A stretch of DNA of 64,000 nucleotides. It comes from Mucilaginibacter phenanthrenivorans. Lineage in GTDB: Bacteria; Bacteroidota; Bacteroidia; Sphingobacteriales; Sphingobacteriaceae. The DNA lies in the NCBI RefSeq assembly GCF_024721155.1, contig NZ_JAHVAP010000012.1:212984-276983 (forward strand), given 5' to 3'. Shown in pieces: positions 1 through 8,579 of the stretch. A model generated the notes under the pieces. The model was not told the DNA's origin. It searched no databases and saw only the letters and a list, made by a program, of their open reading frames with translations. Both the position numbers and the translations under genes were made by a program. Each line of letters opens with the position of its first letter. Position 1 is the first letter of the stretch.

Positions 1-1
1 C

Positions 2-58
2 GTAAGCGACCAGGATAACAGCAGCATCCGTAAGGTGGTTGTTGTTAAAACACCATAA
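2..58 (+). CDS. C-terminal end of an unidentified upstream protein (partial)
   Basis: An open frame enters from the left edge and gives 18 residues ending KVVVVKTP before TAA at 56-58. It is followed at once by a strong hairpin with a T-run, as expected for the end of a gene. The fragment is too short to name a family. The call rests only on the open frame and the terminator. Confidence 0.5.
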   Translation, partial: VSDQDNSSIRKVVVVKTP

Positions 59-83
59 GAAAAGAGCAGAAAGCTAAAAGGTT

Positions 84-130
84 AAAGGCGAAAGGTTTTG
101 GTGAGTTTCTTAACCTTTCGCCTTTTTTTC
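84..130 (+). terminator. Rho-independent terminator after the partial gene
   Basis: A 14-bp perfect stem (84-97 with 112-125), a 14-nt loop and a T-run at 123-129 follow the TAA at 58. The right arm overlaps the 3' end of the convergent Nudix gene, so the last codons of that gene form part of the terminator. On the minus strand the hairpin is followed by fewer T, so it serves mainly the + strand. Confidence 0.75.
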
Positions 131-676
131 TTCCTCCAGCTTCATCAAAGCATAAAATAGCCCGGTGCAGTGCAGTGCCTGGGCTATTTTATTTTCGGCC
201 AGCAGTTGCTTTACTTCGTCGATGGTGTAGGTATTAACTATTAGTTCTTCGTGCTCATCCAAATCCTGGTCCTGCACTTTTTTGCCGCCGCGGGCCAGGT
301 AGCAAGAAGTGTAGTTATTTGCGGTAGATGGATTGGCGTAGGTAACGCACAACAATTCAAAATCATCAAACAGGTAACCGGTTTCCTCCAGCAGTTCGCG
401 GCGCAGGCCATTTTCGGCAGATTCGCCTGCTTCAATTACGCCTCCGGGAAGCTCGGTAGAAACGATGCCTGCTGCGTGGCGGTATTGTTGCACCATCAGG
501 ATCTTGCCTTCATCGGTAAGCGCAACAGCATTTACCCAGTTGGGGTATTCTAAAACGTAGTAGTCTTCAACAATGCGACCGTCTGGCATTTCGCACCTGT
601 CGCTCCGAAGCGTGGCCCAGGGGCCTTTGTGGATATAATGTGATGAAAGTTTTTTCCAAACTAGTTCATGGCTCAT
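110..676 (-). CDS. Nudix hydrolase, ADP-ribose pyrophosphatase-like
   Basis: A 188-residue protein with a complete Nudix box at residues 79-101: G79, E85, then the R93-E94-L95-x-E97-E98-x-G100 core that binds the catalytic divalent metal. Length and the beta-strand lead-in (DYYVLEYPNWV, then VALTDEGKILMVQQYR) fit the ADP-ribose pyrophosphatase branch (NudF-like), which cleaves ADP-ribose or related nucleoside diphosphates to AMP and a sugar phosphate. The Nudix family has many substrates, so specificity is an inference. The lysine-rich C-terminus is encoded inside the terminator shared with the convergent upstream gene. Cytoplasmic; no signal peptide. Confidence 0.85.
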   Translation of the reverse strand: MSHELVWKKLSSHYIHKGPWATLRSDRCEMPDGRIVEDYYVLEYPNWVNAVALTDEGKILMVQQYRHAAGIVSTELPGGVIEAGESAENGLRRELLEETGYLFDDFELLCVTYANPSTANNYTSCYLARGGKKVQDQDLDEHEELIVNTYTIDEVKQLLAENKIAQALHCTGLFYALMKLEEEKKAKG

Positions 677-813
677 AGTAAACAGTTCATGGTTGAACGG
701 TGCGAATTTAAGGATTAGCCGTTGAACTTCATAAAGAGGGGAATGCTCCGGGTTATCAAATAATTCCTTTACCTGTAGGCAACCTTGAATTGCAGGCTGT
801 CCGCCAGCATAAG

Positions 814-1728
814 TTATTGAGAGAACTTACTTTTTCTATACACTGCAGGCGTCTGCCCTGTTTTTGATTTGAAGATCCGGTTAAAAGCCGCTTCAGACCG
901 ATAACCCACGTTTGCTGCAATTTCCGATATATTACTGCTCTCTGTTGTCAATAGTTTTTGTGCGCGCCTGATGCGCCAGTTGGTAAGGTAGTCCTGCGGT
1001 GTTTCATGCACTAATTTTTTAAACTGGTTAAAAAATACAGAGCGCGACATGCCAATTTCCGATGCAAGGGATTCAAGCGTCCAATTGTTTTGTGGCGAAT
1101 CCTGTATCAATTTTAGCGCTTTACTGATCCTTGGATCGTTTAATGCGGAAAGAAATCCACTGCCGGGCAATGCCTGTTCTAAATATGCCCTGACGATATT
1201 GACAAACATGATTTCTGATAAACACTTCAGCATAACACTGCTTCCGGGCCTTTCGTTATTAAGCTCTTCAAATATCAATTGTGCAACCTCTTTTACTAAA
1301 AGCTGGTTTTCTGTTACATACTGCCTGATATGGATAATTGGCGGCAGGTCCTTTAAAAAAGGATGTAAGGGCTGGTAATCAAATTCAAAATGGCCTGCTA
1401 TAAGAATAGTTTTATCTTCCCCCTTATCAAAAAGAGGGATCCCCTCTCTCCGGGCCTTAACAAATTCGGGCGATGGCATGCGAAAGCTTGTAGGGCTGTC
1501 TGCTATCCAATGGGCGCTTCCGTGAGGCACAAATACCAAATCGCCCTCTGCCATTTCTATAATACGGCCATCAGGCGAGCCAACTGTACAACTGCCGCTC
1601 ACCAGCCGCCAAAATTGCGAATTCTGATCCTTAACAATATCCAGCCCCCATGGGGTTGCAAGCGGGAATTTGCTGTAAACAACACTCCTCAACCCAACTG
1701 CTTCCAAAATGCTACTTAATGCGTCCAT
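814..1728 (-). CDS. AraC-family transcriptional regulator with N-terminal cupin-like domain
   Basis: About 304 residues. The N-terminal ~170 residues form an AraC-binding cupin (WGLDIVKDQNSQFWRLVSG, EMAEGDLVFVPHGSAHWI, an HGSAH metal or ligand-type motif). The C-terminal ~100 residues carry two helix-turn-helix units (LASEIGMSRSVFFNQFKKL and ISEIAANVGYRSEAAFNRIF), the normal AraC DNA-binding module. I chose the Met at 1728 (MDALSSILEAVG), because an upstream in-frame Met at 1752 adds only eight residues unlike the family. It is divergent from a SnoaL-like gene 100 bp away, and regulators of this class often control such a small divergent neighbour. Confidence 0.85.
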   Translation of the reverse strand: MDALSSILEAVGLRSVVYSKFPLATPWGLDIVKDQNSQFWRLVSGSCTVGSPDGRIIEMAEGDLVFVPHGSAHWIADSPTSFRMPSPEFVKARREGIPLFDKGEDKTILIAGHFEFDYQPLHPFLKDLPPIIHIRQYVTENQLLVKEVAQLIFEELNNERPGSSVMLKCLSEIMFVNIVRAYLEQALPGSGFLSALNDPRISKALKLIQDSPQNNWTLESLASEIGMSRSVFFNQFKKLVHETPQDYLTNWRIRRAQKLLTTESSNISEIAANVGYRSEAAFNRIFKSKTGQTPAVYRKSKFSQ

Positions 1729-1828
1729 ATTACATTTGATACGATTAAGCAAATATACAGCACTATTAAATGCTTTTAGTATGAATCGGCAGAATACCTT
1801 TGTACTATTAAAAATAAATCAAAGAAAT

Positions 1829-2194
1829 ATGACAACTCAGGAATTAGCCAATCGTTATTATGATCTGTTTAAGCAAAGACAGGTAGCAGAAATTTATGAA
1901 CAATTGTACAGTGTCGACATCGTTTGTACCGAACCCGAACATGCTTTGGCAATGGGAGTGCCTACCATAACCAGGGGTATTGAAGCGGTTTTAGCAAAGT
2001 CAAAAGCCAGGCAGGAAATTATAGCAGAAGTACACAGCTTTTTCAGCAGCGAACCCGTTGTTGGCGGTAGCTATTTTAGCCTGGCCATGGGCCGGGACAT
2101 GACCTTAAAAAACGGACAGCGGTTACAATTGGCAGAAATTGCGGTTTTTGGCGTAAAAGACGATAAGATCATAACCGAAACCTTTTTTTATTAG
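1829..2194 (+). CDS. SnoaL-like / nuclear transport factor 2 fold protein
   Basis: A 121-residue protein starting MTTQELANRYYDLFKQ, with the usual short NTF2-fold layout: N-terminal helices, then LYSVDIVCTEPEH, a central helix (GIEAVLAKSKAR), and C-terminal strands (YFSLAMGRDMT, LAEIAVFGVKDDKIITETFFY). Proteins of this fold are enzymes or ligand-binding subunits with very varied substrates, so no reaction can be given. I preferred the Met at 1829 over an in-frame start at 1709, because that extension overlaps the AraC gene and reads as untranslated DNA. It is probably controlled by the divergent AraC regulator (inference from orientation). Confidence 0.75.
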   Translation: MTTQELANRYYDLFKQRQVAEIYEQLYSVDIVCTEPEHALAMGVPTITRGIEAVLAKSKARQEIIAEVHSFFSSEPVVGGSYFSLAMGRDMTLKNGQRLQLAEIAVFGVKDDKIITETFFY

Positions 2195-2240
2195 CAATGG
2201 ATTATTCTACGTAAGTTTTCGGAGATCTTCAGAAATGTAG

Positions 2241-2300
2241 TTCGGGTTTTGCAGCGCTGCACCTCAAATAAGGTGGAGCGCTAGCAGCACTCAAACCGAA
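2241..2300. other. Nested stem-loop in a 390-bp gene-free gap
   Basis: The gap 2195-2582 holds no convincing gene. Within it, 2253-2264 pairs with 2271-2282 (12 bp, one mismatch, 6-nt loop). The flanks TTCGGGTTTTGC and GCAGCACTCAAACCGAA can extend the stem outward with a bulge. No T-run follows, so it is not a classical terminator. A stretch near 2355-2380 (CAGAATTCGAACCGC) looks like the 3' part of a reversed tRNA but has no cloverleaf. Confidence 0.4.
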
Positions 2301-2582
2301 AATTAGCAGGATTATCCTGATGACGAAATCCATTAGTGTTATGCTCCCCTGGCTGGGCAGAATTCGAACCGCTTGATCGAAAATCTTCGACATTTGTGTC
2401 AATTAGATTTGCAGACCAATTGTATTTTAATATAAAGACTGCTTACAAAAAGTGAACACTTATAATGGTGGTTACGTATATTTATAAGTTTTGTATCTTG
2501 CAGACAATTAACCACTTATACTACATAACTAAATGAACCTTTGAGCAAATATATACAATGTCCGTGCCTGCCGGAAAAGAGA

Positions 2583-5500
2583 ATGCTTTTACGGAACTTA
2601 GGGTTATTACTATTGGTTTTTGCTTTTATGTCGTGCAAGCATGAGGGTACACCCGCGTCAAAAATAGCGGCGAAACACAGTAAATCGCTTATCCCAGGCG
2701 CGACCAAAGCCGGACTCGGGCCTCCAAAGAGTGTCGCGATCACCGCAAATAACCTGCCTGTAGTATCTGTAGCGGGCAGGCCTCTTGTTATCTCTGATTT
2801 GTCGCACGGTGGGGTGCCTTTTTTTACTCACTATGGAACGGAACAAGGGCTTCCGATTAATAATATTATCTGTAGTACCATCGACAGGATGGGTAACCTT
2901 TGGCTCGGCACCGGTGGAGGCGGCGCCAGCCGGTTCAATGGGAAAAACTTTACCAACTTTACCACAGCGCAAGGTTTGGCCGCCAACGTGGTCTTCGCCA
3001 TCAGGGAAGACCGGGCAGGCAATATTTGGTTCGGAACAACAGCCGGAGTGAGTAAATTTGATGGTAAAAAATTCAGCAATTATACGGCTGAGCGGGGCCT
3101 GGCAGGTAATTTCGTTTCCTGCATCCTACTTGACAAAACAGGCGCGCTGTGGTTTGGTACCCATGAAAATGGAGTAAGCCGGTTTGACGGCAAGCATTTT
3201 ACAAACTATAACAAGGCTAATGGGTTGTCTGCAAATTATGTCCGTTGTTTATTACAGGACAGGCATGGAAAGGTATGGCTGGGTATGGACGGGGGAAGCT
3301 TGTGTGTGTATGACGGAGTCCATTTTGTCAACTATAACGCCGCAAATGGGCTGGCTGGCCAGACGGTTAATTGTTTAACAGAGGATACATCCGGGACGAT
3401 CTGGGCGGGGACGGATGCGGGGGCTAGCGCTTATAATAATGGACATTTTACAAATTATTTGAGGAAGCAGGGCTTGCCTGATGACGCCGTATATTCGATA
3501 GCAGAAGACCAGGCAGGCAAACTCTGGTTTGGAACAGGAACAAAAGGACTCAGTAAATTTGATGGTTACAAGTTTACAAATTACCAGGGCAAAGAATCAC
3601 TTCCATCGGGTAAGATCAACAGCCTGCTTTTGGACCGGGACGGGAACTTTTGGTTTACATCACAGGGGGGCGGCCTGAACAAATTGGAGCGGCCGGGCCT
3701 GACCTATTATACCACCGCGCAGGGGCTTACAGGCAACCTGGTGTTTTTTATTACCCAGGACCGGCCCGGTAACCTATGGTTCGGTACATACGAGGGCGGG
3801 GTGAGTAAGTTTGACGGTAAAAGTTTCACTAACTATACTGCGGCCCAGGGCCTGGGTGACAATATCATCTGGAGTATATTGTGTGACAGGGACGGAAATA
3901 CATGGTTCGGAACCGACCTTGCAGGGGTGACCGAATTTAACGGAAAAACGTTTACCCATTATACTACCGCCCAAGGCCTGCCGAGCAATTCCGTGATCAC
4001 AATTACGCAAGACCGCGATGGCAACCTGTGGTTCGGAACGCGCGGGGACGGCGTCTGCCGGTTTGACGGGCATCGTTTTACAACCTTTACAACTGCGCAG
4101 GGGCTGCCCGGAAATAATATTCAACGGATAGTCCAGGACAGGACCGGCGACATTTGGCTGGCAACACATGACAACGGCATCAGTCGTTTCGATGGACGGT
4201 CATTCAAGAATTATAGCACACAGCAGGGTATGGTGAGCAACAATGTTGGTTCTATGGCTATGGATAAAAATGGTCATATCTGGGCCAGTACCTCCCAGGG
4301 CCTGAGCGAATTCGACGGAAAGAAATTCACGAACTATACCACGCTTGAAGGGCTGGCAGACAACTACATTACTGAGATTGCGCAAGGCCCCGGTGGCGAC
4401 GCGATGTGGTTCGGGACAAACAAGGGCTTGTCAATGCTTCTTAATAAGCCTGCAAACCTCAATGGCCCTACCCGGGTGTTCGAGAACTTTAACCAATCAA
4501 CGGGCTACCCATTTGAAGATGTAAGCACTTCAGGTTTGTTTGCAGATAAGGCAGGAAACATCTGGATGGGTAGCGGGTCTGGTAAATTGATCCGCTTTGA
4601 TCCAGCAGTTGCAGGCGGGCAAAAGAGACCGCCGCTACCAGCATTGCAGCTACAAACAATTCGCATCAATAACCAATTGATCTGTTGGAACGGGTTGCTG
4701 CGGAATAAAACGGCAGATGGCAAGGCCGATAGCCTCACCTTGCTCAACGAGCAAGTCTCCACGTTCGGAAAAAAACTGAGTCCCAGAATTACAGCAAGCC
4801 TCAACAAGCAGTTTGGCCGCATTGAGCTCGAAAGCGTTGGGCGCTTTTATCCCATACCAGCAGGCCTGGTATTACCTTTTGATGATAACACCGTCAGTTT
4901 CGACTTCGCCGCGATCTCGCCCTCCCTGGGAAGTCTCATAAAATATCAGTACGAATTGGATGGCTATAGTAACAGCTGGAGCCCTTTAAACAATAATACG
5001 ACAGCCACTTTCGGCAACCTCGGTTCGGGTACTTATACCTTCAGGGTGAAAGCGCTTGTTCCGTGGGGTGTCTGGAGCCGTGTTGCTTACAGCTTCCGGG
5101 TGCTGCCGCCCTGGTGGCTTACGTGGTGGATGGAGTTTATCTATTTGTTGGCAGGCGCCGGCGTTTTGTATAGCCTTTATCGTAACCGTATTGGTGTACT
5201 TGAACGCCGGCAGGCGGTGCAGCTCCGCCTGCTGGTAGCAACCCAGGAGGACGAACGCAGGCGCATATCACGGGAACTGCACGATGAGGTTGGGATCAAG
5301 CTATCGGCGCTGAAACTGTTCTTGTCTGCCTTGTACGAAAAAACATTCCGGGCAGGACAAGAGGATATTCGCCAACTCGCCCAAAACTCTGAGGATCTTA
5401 TAGGGGAAGTGATGCAGGACGTCAGGCAACTGCTGCATGATCTGAGCCCGAGGGTATTGGAAGAATTTGGGTATCTTACAGCAGTTGAAGGCCTGCTCGG

Positions 5501-5855
5501 CAAGATCAACAAGGCCCAAAAAGTAGCGTTTAAACTTAACGTATTTGGCCTCGAAAAGCGCCTTAAGAAAGATCATGAGCTTGCCCTTTATCGGATGACA
5601 CAGGAACTTATTAATAATGTATTGAAGCACGCCAACGCCAGGCAAGTGTTTTTGGAAATTGGCAGGCGCGACGGGCAGCTTATTTTAATGATAGAAGACG
5701 ACGGCAAGGGCTTTGATACCAGCGGCCAAAAAGAGGGGTTCGGGCTACATAACCTGGCCACGCGGACGAAGCTATTGCGCGGCGACCTGCATATTGATTC
5801 GTCACCCGGAAAGGGGACCACTATACTTATAAAAATCCCTTATAACCCGGAATAG
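2583..5855 (+). CDS. Propeller-type sensor histidine kinase (lipid-anchored leader, Reg_prop, Y_Y_Y, HisKA_3, HATPase)
   Basis: A large membrane sensor of about 1090 residues. A hydrophobic leader ends in FMSC18, a lipoprotein-type cleavage site. It is followed by 14 similar beta-propeller units with core G-N-x-W-F-G-T...F-D-G-K-x-F-T-N-Y, enough for two seven-bladed propellers. Then come a Y_Y_Y domain (YQYELDGYSNSW), one membrane helix (WWLTWWMEFIYLLAGAGVLY), the phosphoacceptor box RRRISRELHDEVG with His at about residue 900, and an ATPase domain (NNVLKHA, EDDGKGF, GFGLHN). Such kinases sense extracellular, often glycan-derived, ligands in Bacteroidota. A TTG at 2541 is in frame, but the ATG at 2583 gives the cleaner signal peptide. 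The response regulator gene follows after 2 bp. Confidence 0.9.
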   Translation: MLLRNLGLLLLVFAFMSCKHEGTPASKIAAKHSKSLIPGATKAGLGPPKSVAITANNLPVVSVAGRPLVISDLSHGGVPFFTHYGTEQGLPINNIICSTIDRMGNLWLGTGGGGASRFNGKNFTNFTTAQGLAANVVFAIREDRAGNIWFGTTAGVSKFDGKKFSNYTAERGLAGNFVSCILLDKTGALWFGTHENGVSRFDGKHFTNYNKANGLSANYVRCLLQDRHGKVWLGMDGGSLCVYDGVHFVNYNAANGLAGQTVNCLTEDTSGTIWAGTDAGASAYNNGHFTNYLRKQGLPDDAVYSIAEDQAGKLWFGTGTKGLSKFDGYKFTNYQGKESLPSGKINSLLLDRDGNFWFTSQGGGLNKLERPGLTYYTTAQGLTGNLVFFITQDRPGNLWFGTYEGGVSKFDGKSFTNYTAAQGLGDNIIWSILCDRDGNTWFGTDLAGVTEFNGKTFTHYTTAQGLPSNSVITITQDRDGNLWFGTRGDGVCRFDGHRFTTFTTAQGLPGNNIQRIVQDRTGDIWLATHDNGISRFDGRSFKNYSTQQGMVSNNVGSMAMDKNGHIWASTSQGLSEFDGKKFTNYTTLEGLADNYITEIAQGPGGDAMWFGTNKGLSMLLNKPANLNGPTRVFENFNQSTGYPFEDVSTSGLFADKAGNIWMGSGSGKLIRFDPAVAGGQKRPPLPALQLQTIRINNQLICWNGLLRNKTADGKADSLTLLNEQVSTFGKKLSPRITASLNKQFGRIELESVGRFYPIPAGLVLPFDDNTVSFDFAAISPSLGSLIKYQYELDGYSNSWSPLNNNTTATFGNLGSGTYTFRVKALVPWGVWSRVAYSFRVLPPWWLTWWMEFIYLLAGAGVLYSLYRNRIGVLERRQAVQLRLLVATQEDERRRISRELHDEVGIKLSALKLFLSALYEKTFRAGQEDIRQLAQNSEDLIGEVMQDVRQLLHDLSPRVLEEFGYLTAVEGLLGKINKAQKVAFKLNVFGLEKRLKKDHELALYRMTQELINNVLKHANARQVFLEIGRRDGQLILMIEDDGKGFDTSGQKEGFGLHNLATRTKLLRGDLHIDSSPGKGTTILIKIPYNPE

Positions 5856-5857
5856 CT

Positions 5858-6517
5858 ATGGCACAATATCAATTCCCTATCAGCATATTGATAGCCGACG
5901 ACCACCGGCTGATCACGGATGGCCTGGCTACTATTCTTGGTGCGGAGAAAGATATCAGCGAGATTTACACAGCCGACAACGGGCGCGACGCGGTCGAATT
6001 GGTGATGCAACATGCGATCGACTGCGTGATTATGGATGTGGATATGCCAATACTTAATGGGCTGGAAGCCACTAAACAGATCAAACAGCAAAAACCAAAT
6101 GTAAAGATCATCGTGGTCAGCATGCTGAGTGATGCTGCTATCGTTAACAAATTGCTACGGGCTGGTGCAGATGCTTTTATCAATAAGGAGAGCGGGAAAG
6201 CGGAACTGCTGAAAGCGATCAATGTGGTTATCAACGGCAAAAAATATATCAGCCCGGAAATATCTGCCTATTTATTTACCCGGCTCTCCGGCCCGAAAGC
6301 TGATCAGGAGGAAACTGTTGAACGGCAACTTACACCACGGGAATTGGAAATTATCCGGCACATTGCCGATGGCCTTACCAACCAGGAGATCGCAGGAAAA
6401 CTCTTCCTCAGTACCGTAACGGTAGACACCCACCGTAAAAATATGCTCGCCAAGCTGAACCTGAAGAACACAGCTTCCCTCGTCCGCTATGCGGCAGAGC
6501 ACGGCCTGCTCAAATAA
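5858..6517 (+). CDS. NarL/FixJ-family response regulator
   Basis: A 219-residue protein with a receiver domain (ADDH near the N-terminus, phosphoacceptor Asp60 in VIMDVDMP, a conserved Lys in INKESG) and a C-terminal LuxR-type helix-turn-helix (LTPRELEIIRHIADGLTNQEIA, then STVTVDTHRKNM). It starts 2 bp after the propeller histidine kinase stop codon, so the pair is almost certainly co-translated, and HisKA_3 kinases normally pair with this regulator type. It should activate or repress transcription in response to the kinase signal. The target is unknown; the next gene, a small lipoprotein, is an obvious candidate. Confidence 0.92.
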   Translation: MAQYQFPISILIADDHRLITDGLATILGAEKDISEIYTADNGRDAVELVMQHAIDCVIMDVDMPILNGLEATKQIKQQKPNVKIIVVSMLSDAAIVNKLLRAGADAFINKESGKAELLKAINVVINGKKYISPEISAYLFTRLSGPKADQEETVERQLTPRELEIIRHIADGLTNQEIAGKLFLSTVTVDTHRKNMLAKLNLKNTASLVRYAAEHGLLK

Positions 6518-6657
6518 ATAAACTTTCCCAGGTATTTTATCTACACCAAAAAGGGTATGCCCAAAATACACTAAAGCGTGTATTTCAGCGGCGGGGAGTG
6601 TTCATGACCTTTGATATCAACAAATTAAAGTTCATTAAACACTTAAAAACTATTACC

Positions 6658-7164
6658 ATGAAACAGTTATCAAATCCAACCCGCACATTCCGTTCAGAAA
6701 CGTCCCGCTTTTTTTGCCTTATCCTGATTATTGGCATCACTGCCTGCGGCTGCAAGAAAGAGGCCAATGTGAAACAAACTGTTGCTTTCCAGGCAGAGTT
6801 TGAAACCGTATCGACCATCGTTCAGCAAGGCCCTCCCGAGATAGACCAGATCAATGGTAAAGGGCAAGGCACGCCCATGGGCAAGGCAACATTTGTGGCC
6901 AATGCACAATTCGATGCCAATTATAACCTGACTGGCACCATCGTGGCTACGACCGCAGACGGCGACAAAATTTTAGCCAGTATTTCTGCTAAAACCCCGC
7001 CGGATATTGATACCAATGGCAATATTACCCTGCATTTTAACGCAACCATTACGGGCGGCGAGGGTAAATTCGCAAAGGCCACAGGCAGCTTTACAGGGAC
7101 CGCTCATGAAAGCATCTACAATACCAATGGCGCTGCTTCCTGGGATGGCACGATCACTTATTAA
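6658..7164 (+). CDS. Small lipoprotein with an allene-oxide-cyclase-barrel-like domain
   Basis: A 168-residue protein. The leader FFCLILIIGITACGC is a lipoprotein signal peptide, with a Cys and then KKEAN. The mature part reads as repeated beta strands with GTPMGKATFVANAQFD and ITGGEGKFAKATGSFTGTA, the Gly-rich turn pattern seen in allene-oxide-cyclase/dirigent-like beta-barrels of secreted bacterial proteins. No enzymatic residue is recognisable, so the function is unknown. I chose the Met at 6658, 20 codons inside the longest frame, because it puts the hydrophobic leader at the N-terminus. It lies 140 bp after the response regulator and may be its target. Confidence 0.65.
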   Translation: MKQLSNPTRTFRSETSRFFCLILIIGITACGCKKEANVKQTVAFQAEFETVSTIVQQGPPEIDQINGKGQGTPMGKATFVANAQFDANYNLTGTIVATTADGDKILASISAKTPPDIDTNGNITLHFNATITGGEGKFAKATGSFTGTAHESIYNTNGAASWDGTITY

Positions 7165-7329
7165 CCGAACATAAACTAAGTTCGAACCTTTTTATACGAT
7201 TTGGGTCAGCAAATTTATATTAAAAACAAAGAGACCACCCTTTAACGGTATGACAACTTAGAAAATTACTTTCAATCTATTTTACAGTTTATGAAAGATC
7301 TGCATAATAAGTCTTAAAATATTTTGCAA

Positions 7330-7363
7330 AAAAGGCCGCATCAAAAAAATGATGCGGCCTTTT
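7330..7363. terminator. Perfect 14-bp hairpin, bidirectional terminator
   Basis: 7330-7343 pairs perfectly with 7350-7363 around an AAAAAA loop. The arms begin with AAAA and end with TTTT, so it can terminate in both directions. It lies 165 bp after the small lipoprotein gene. The rest of 7165-7761 has only short frames that look accidental. Confidence 0.65.
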
Positions 7364-7459
7364 CAATAGAAATTTTCTCTAATAATTTTCACACTTTCAT
7401 ACCACTGTGTGAAAACTCCCCCGCCCAACCGAACGTATTCCGCTTGGTTGCAAGCAATT

Positions 7460-7477
7460 TTGAGCGTCGACGCTCAA
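7460..7477. other. 18-bp perfect palindrome in a gene-free gap
   Basis: TTGAGCGTCGACGCTCAA reads the same on both strands. The flanks GCAAGCAATT and AATTTTACAGCGCTTG give further weak symmetry. It could be an operator or a hairpin; no gene starts close by. The only neighbours are the terminator at 7330 and a tRNA-like stretch near 7548. Confidence 0.35.
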
Positions 7478-7761
7478 GAATTTTACAGCGCTTGTATGTG
7501 CAATATTCTGCGAAGTCATAAAAAAAGCGGACACCCTTTTCGATTTTGCTCCCGAGGCCAGGCTCGACCCAGAGACCCTTCTCTGTTAACAGAAGAATTT
7601 ATGGTTACTGGCAAGATAAAAAATGAAAACGTCGTTTTTTGAGCAGATTCTATAGGAAGAACTATCAGTGAACCAATATTTGAAAATAATTTTTGGTGTT
7701 CCCGGAATTCATTGAGGCCCCGTCCATGAACTATGAACCATCCCCCATGAACTCCAGCAAC

Positions 7762-8568
7762 CTACCAGCTTCCGCTTGATCCGCCGCCACCGAAGTCGCC
7801 ACCGCCAAAACCACCGAACCCGCCGCCGCTGTCGCCTCCTGATGATCCGCCGCCAAAGCCGCCGTCACCGTTCGAAAATCCACCCCAGCCGCCGCTTCCA
7901 CGACCAAGCATGGCGCCGCCAAGGAACCACCAAAACGGACTTGCACCACCCCGGCTACCAATAATGTGGCCGCCACCGCCGCCACGACTGCGGAATACGA
8001 TGATAAGAATAACAACAACGATAATAATTATAAATCCTATTGGGCTGCCGCCGTCATCATCTGCTTGTTTTGCCTTCTTATCGCTCTTGTACTCCCCCTT
8101 CATGTATTGCATCAGTTTGTCAGTACCGGCATCAAGGCCGCCATAGTAATCGCCCTGTTTAAACCGGGGAGTTATATCGTTTTGGATTATCTCGTGCGTG
8201 GTAATGTCGGGCACCGCACCTTCAGCGCCTGTACCTGTTTGAATCGCAACCTTCCGGTCGGTTACTGCAACTAAAATTATAATCCCGTTGTTTTTACCTT
8301 TTTCGCCAATGCCCCATGCCCGGCCAAGCCTTTGGGCATAATCGTTAATATCATATGCGCCAACAGATTTGATCATTACCACCGCAATCTGGGTAGATGT
8401 TGAATCGGCAAACGTAACCAGTTTATGCTCCAGCAGGGCCTTTTGTTCATCGCCTATACTGTTGGTATAGTCTGTTACCAGCGTGTTGGATTTTGGCGGC
8501 AGATCCTGCGAAAACCCGATGAAGGCTATCAGCAAAAACGCGCAAAATAAAATGAGTTTTTTGAACAT
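7762..8568 (-). CDS. TPM-domain membrane protein with Gly-rich tail (YgcG family)
   Basis: A 268-residue protein with a signal peptide (FCAFLLIAFIGFSQ), a TPM domain over roughly residues 25-145 (VTDYTNSIGDEQKALLEHKL, then IGEKGKNNGIIILVAVTDRK), one membrane helix (IGFIIIIVVVILIIVF) and a low-complexity Gly/Ser/Phe tail to the end. This is the standard architecture of YgcG-type proteins, which sit in the envelope with the TPM domain outside. TPM domains are linked to membrane-protein quality control, but the precise role is not settled. It is the last gene of a minus-strand lemA-TPM-TPM operon, 11 bp after the second TPM gene. Confidence 0.88.
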   Translation of the reverse strand: MFKKLILFCAFLLIAFIGFSQDLPPKSNTLVTDYTNSIGDEQKALLEHKLVTFADSTSTQIAVVMIKSVGAYDINDYAQRLGRAWGIGEKGKNNGIIILVAVTDRKVAIQTGTGAEGAVPDITTHEIIQNDITPRFKQGDYYGGLDAGTDKLMQYMKGEYKSDKKAKQADDDGGSPIGFIIIIVVVILIIVFRSRGGGGGHIIGSRGGASPFWWFLGGAMLGRGSGGWGGFSNGDGGFGGGSSGGDSGGGFGGFGGGDFGGGGSSGSW

Positions 8569-8579
8569 GAGCTTATATT

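Noticed and set aside
2355..2380. Possible tRNA fragment (CAGAATTCGAACCGC)
   Set aside because: Only the T-loop-like part is present; no anticodon or D-arm can be drawn.
5177..5821. Three antisense frames in the histidine kinase gene
   Set aside because: The sense frame has complete kinase motifs, and antisense products show no family.
7324..7642. Two short plus-strand frames in the gap before the TPM gene
   Set aside because: One starts in a terminator hairpin and both run through palindromic or tRNA-like DNA. No ribosome site or conserved domain is visible.
7776..8274. Plus-strand frames opposite the Gly-rich TPM protein gene
   Set aside because: They are shadows of the GGC/GGT-rich coding strand; Arg/His/Pro-rich translation with no domain.
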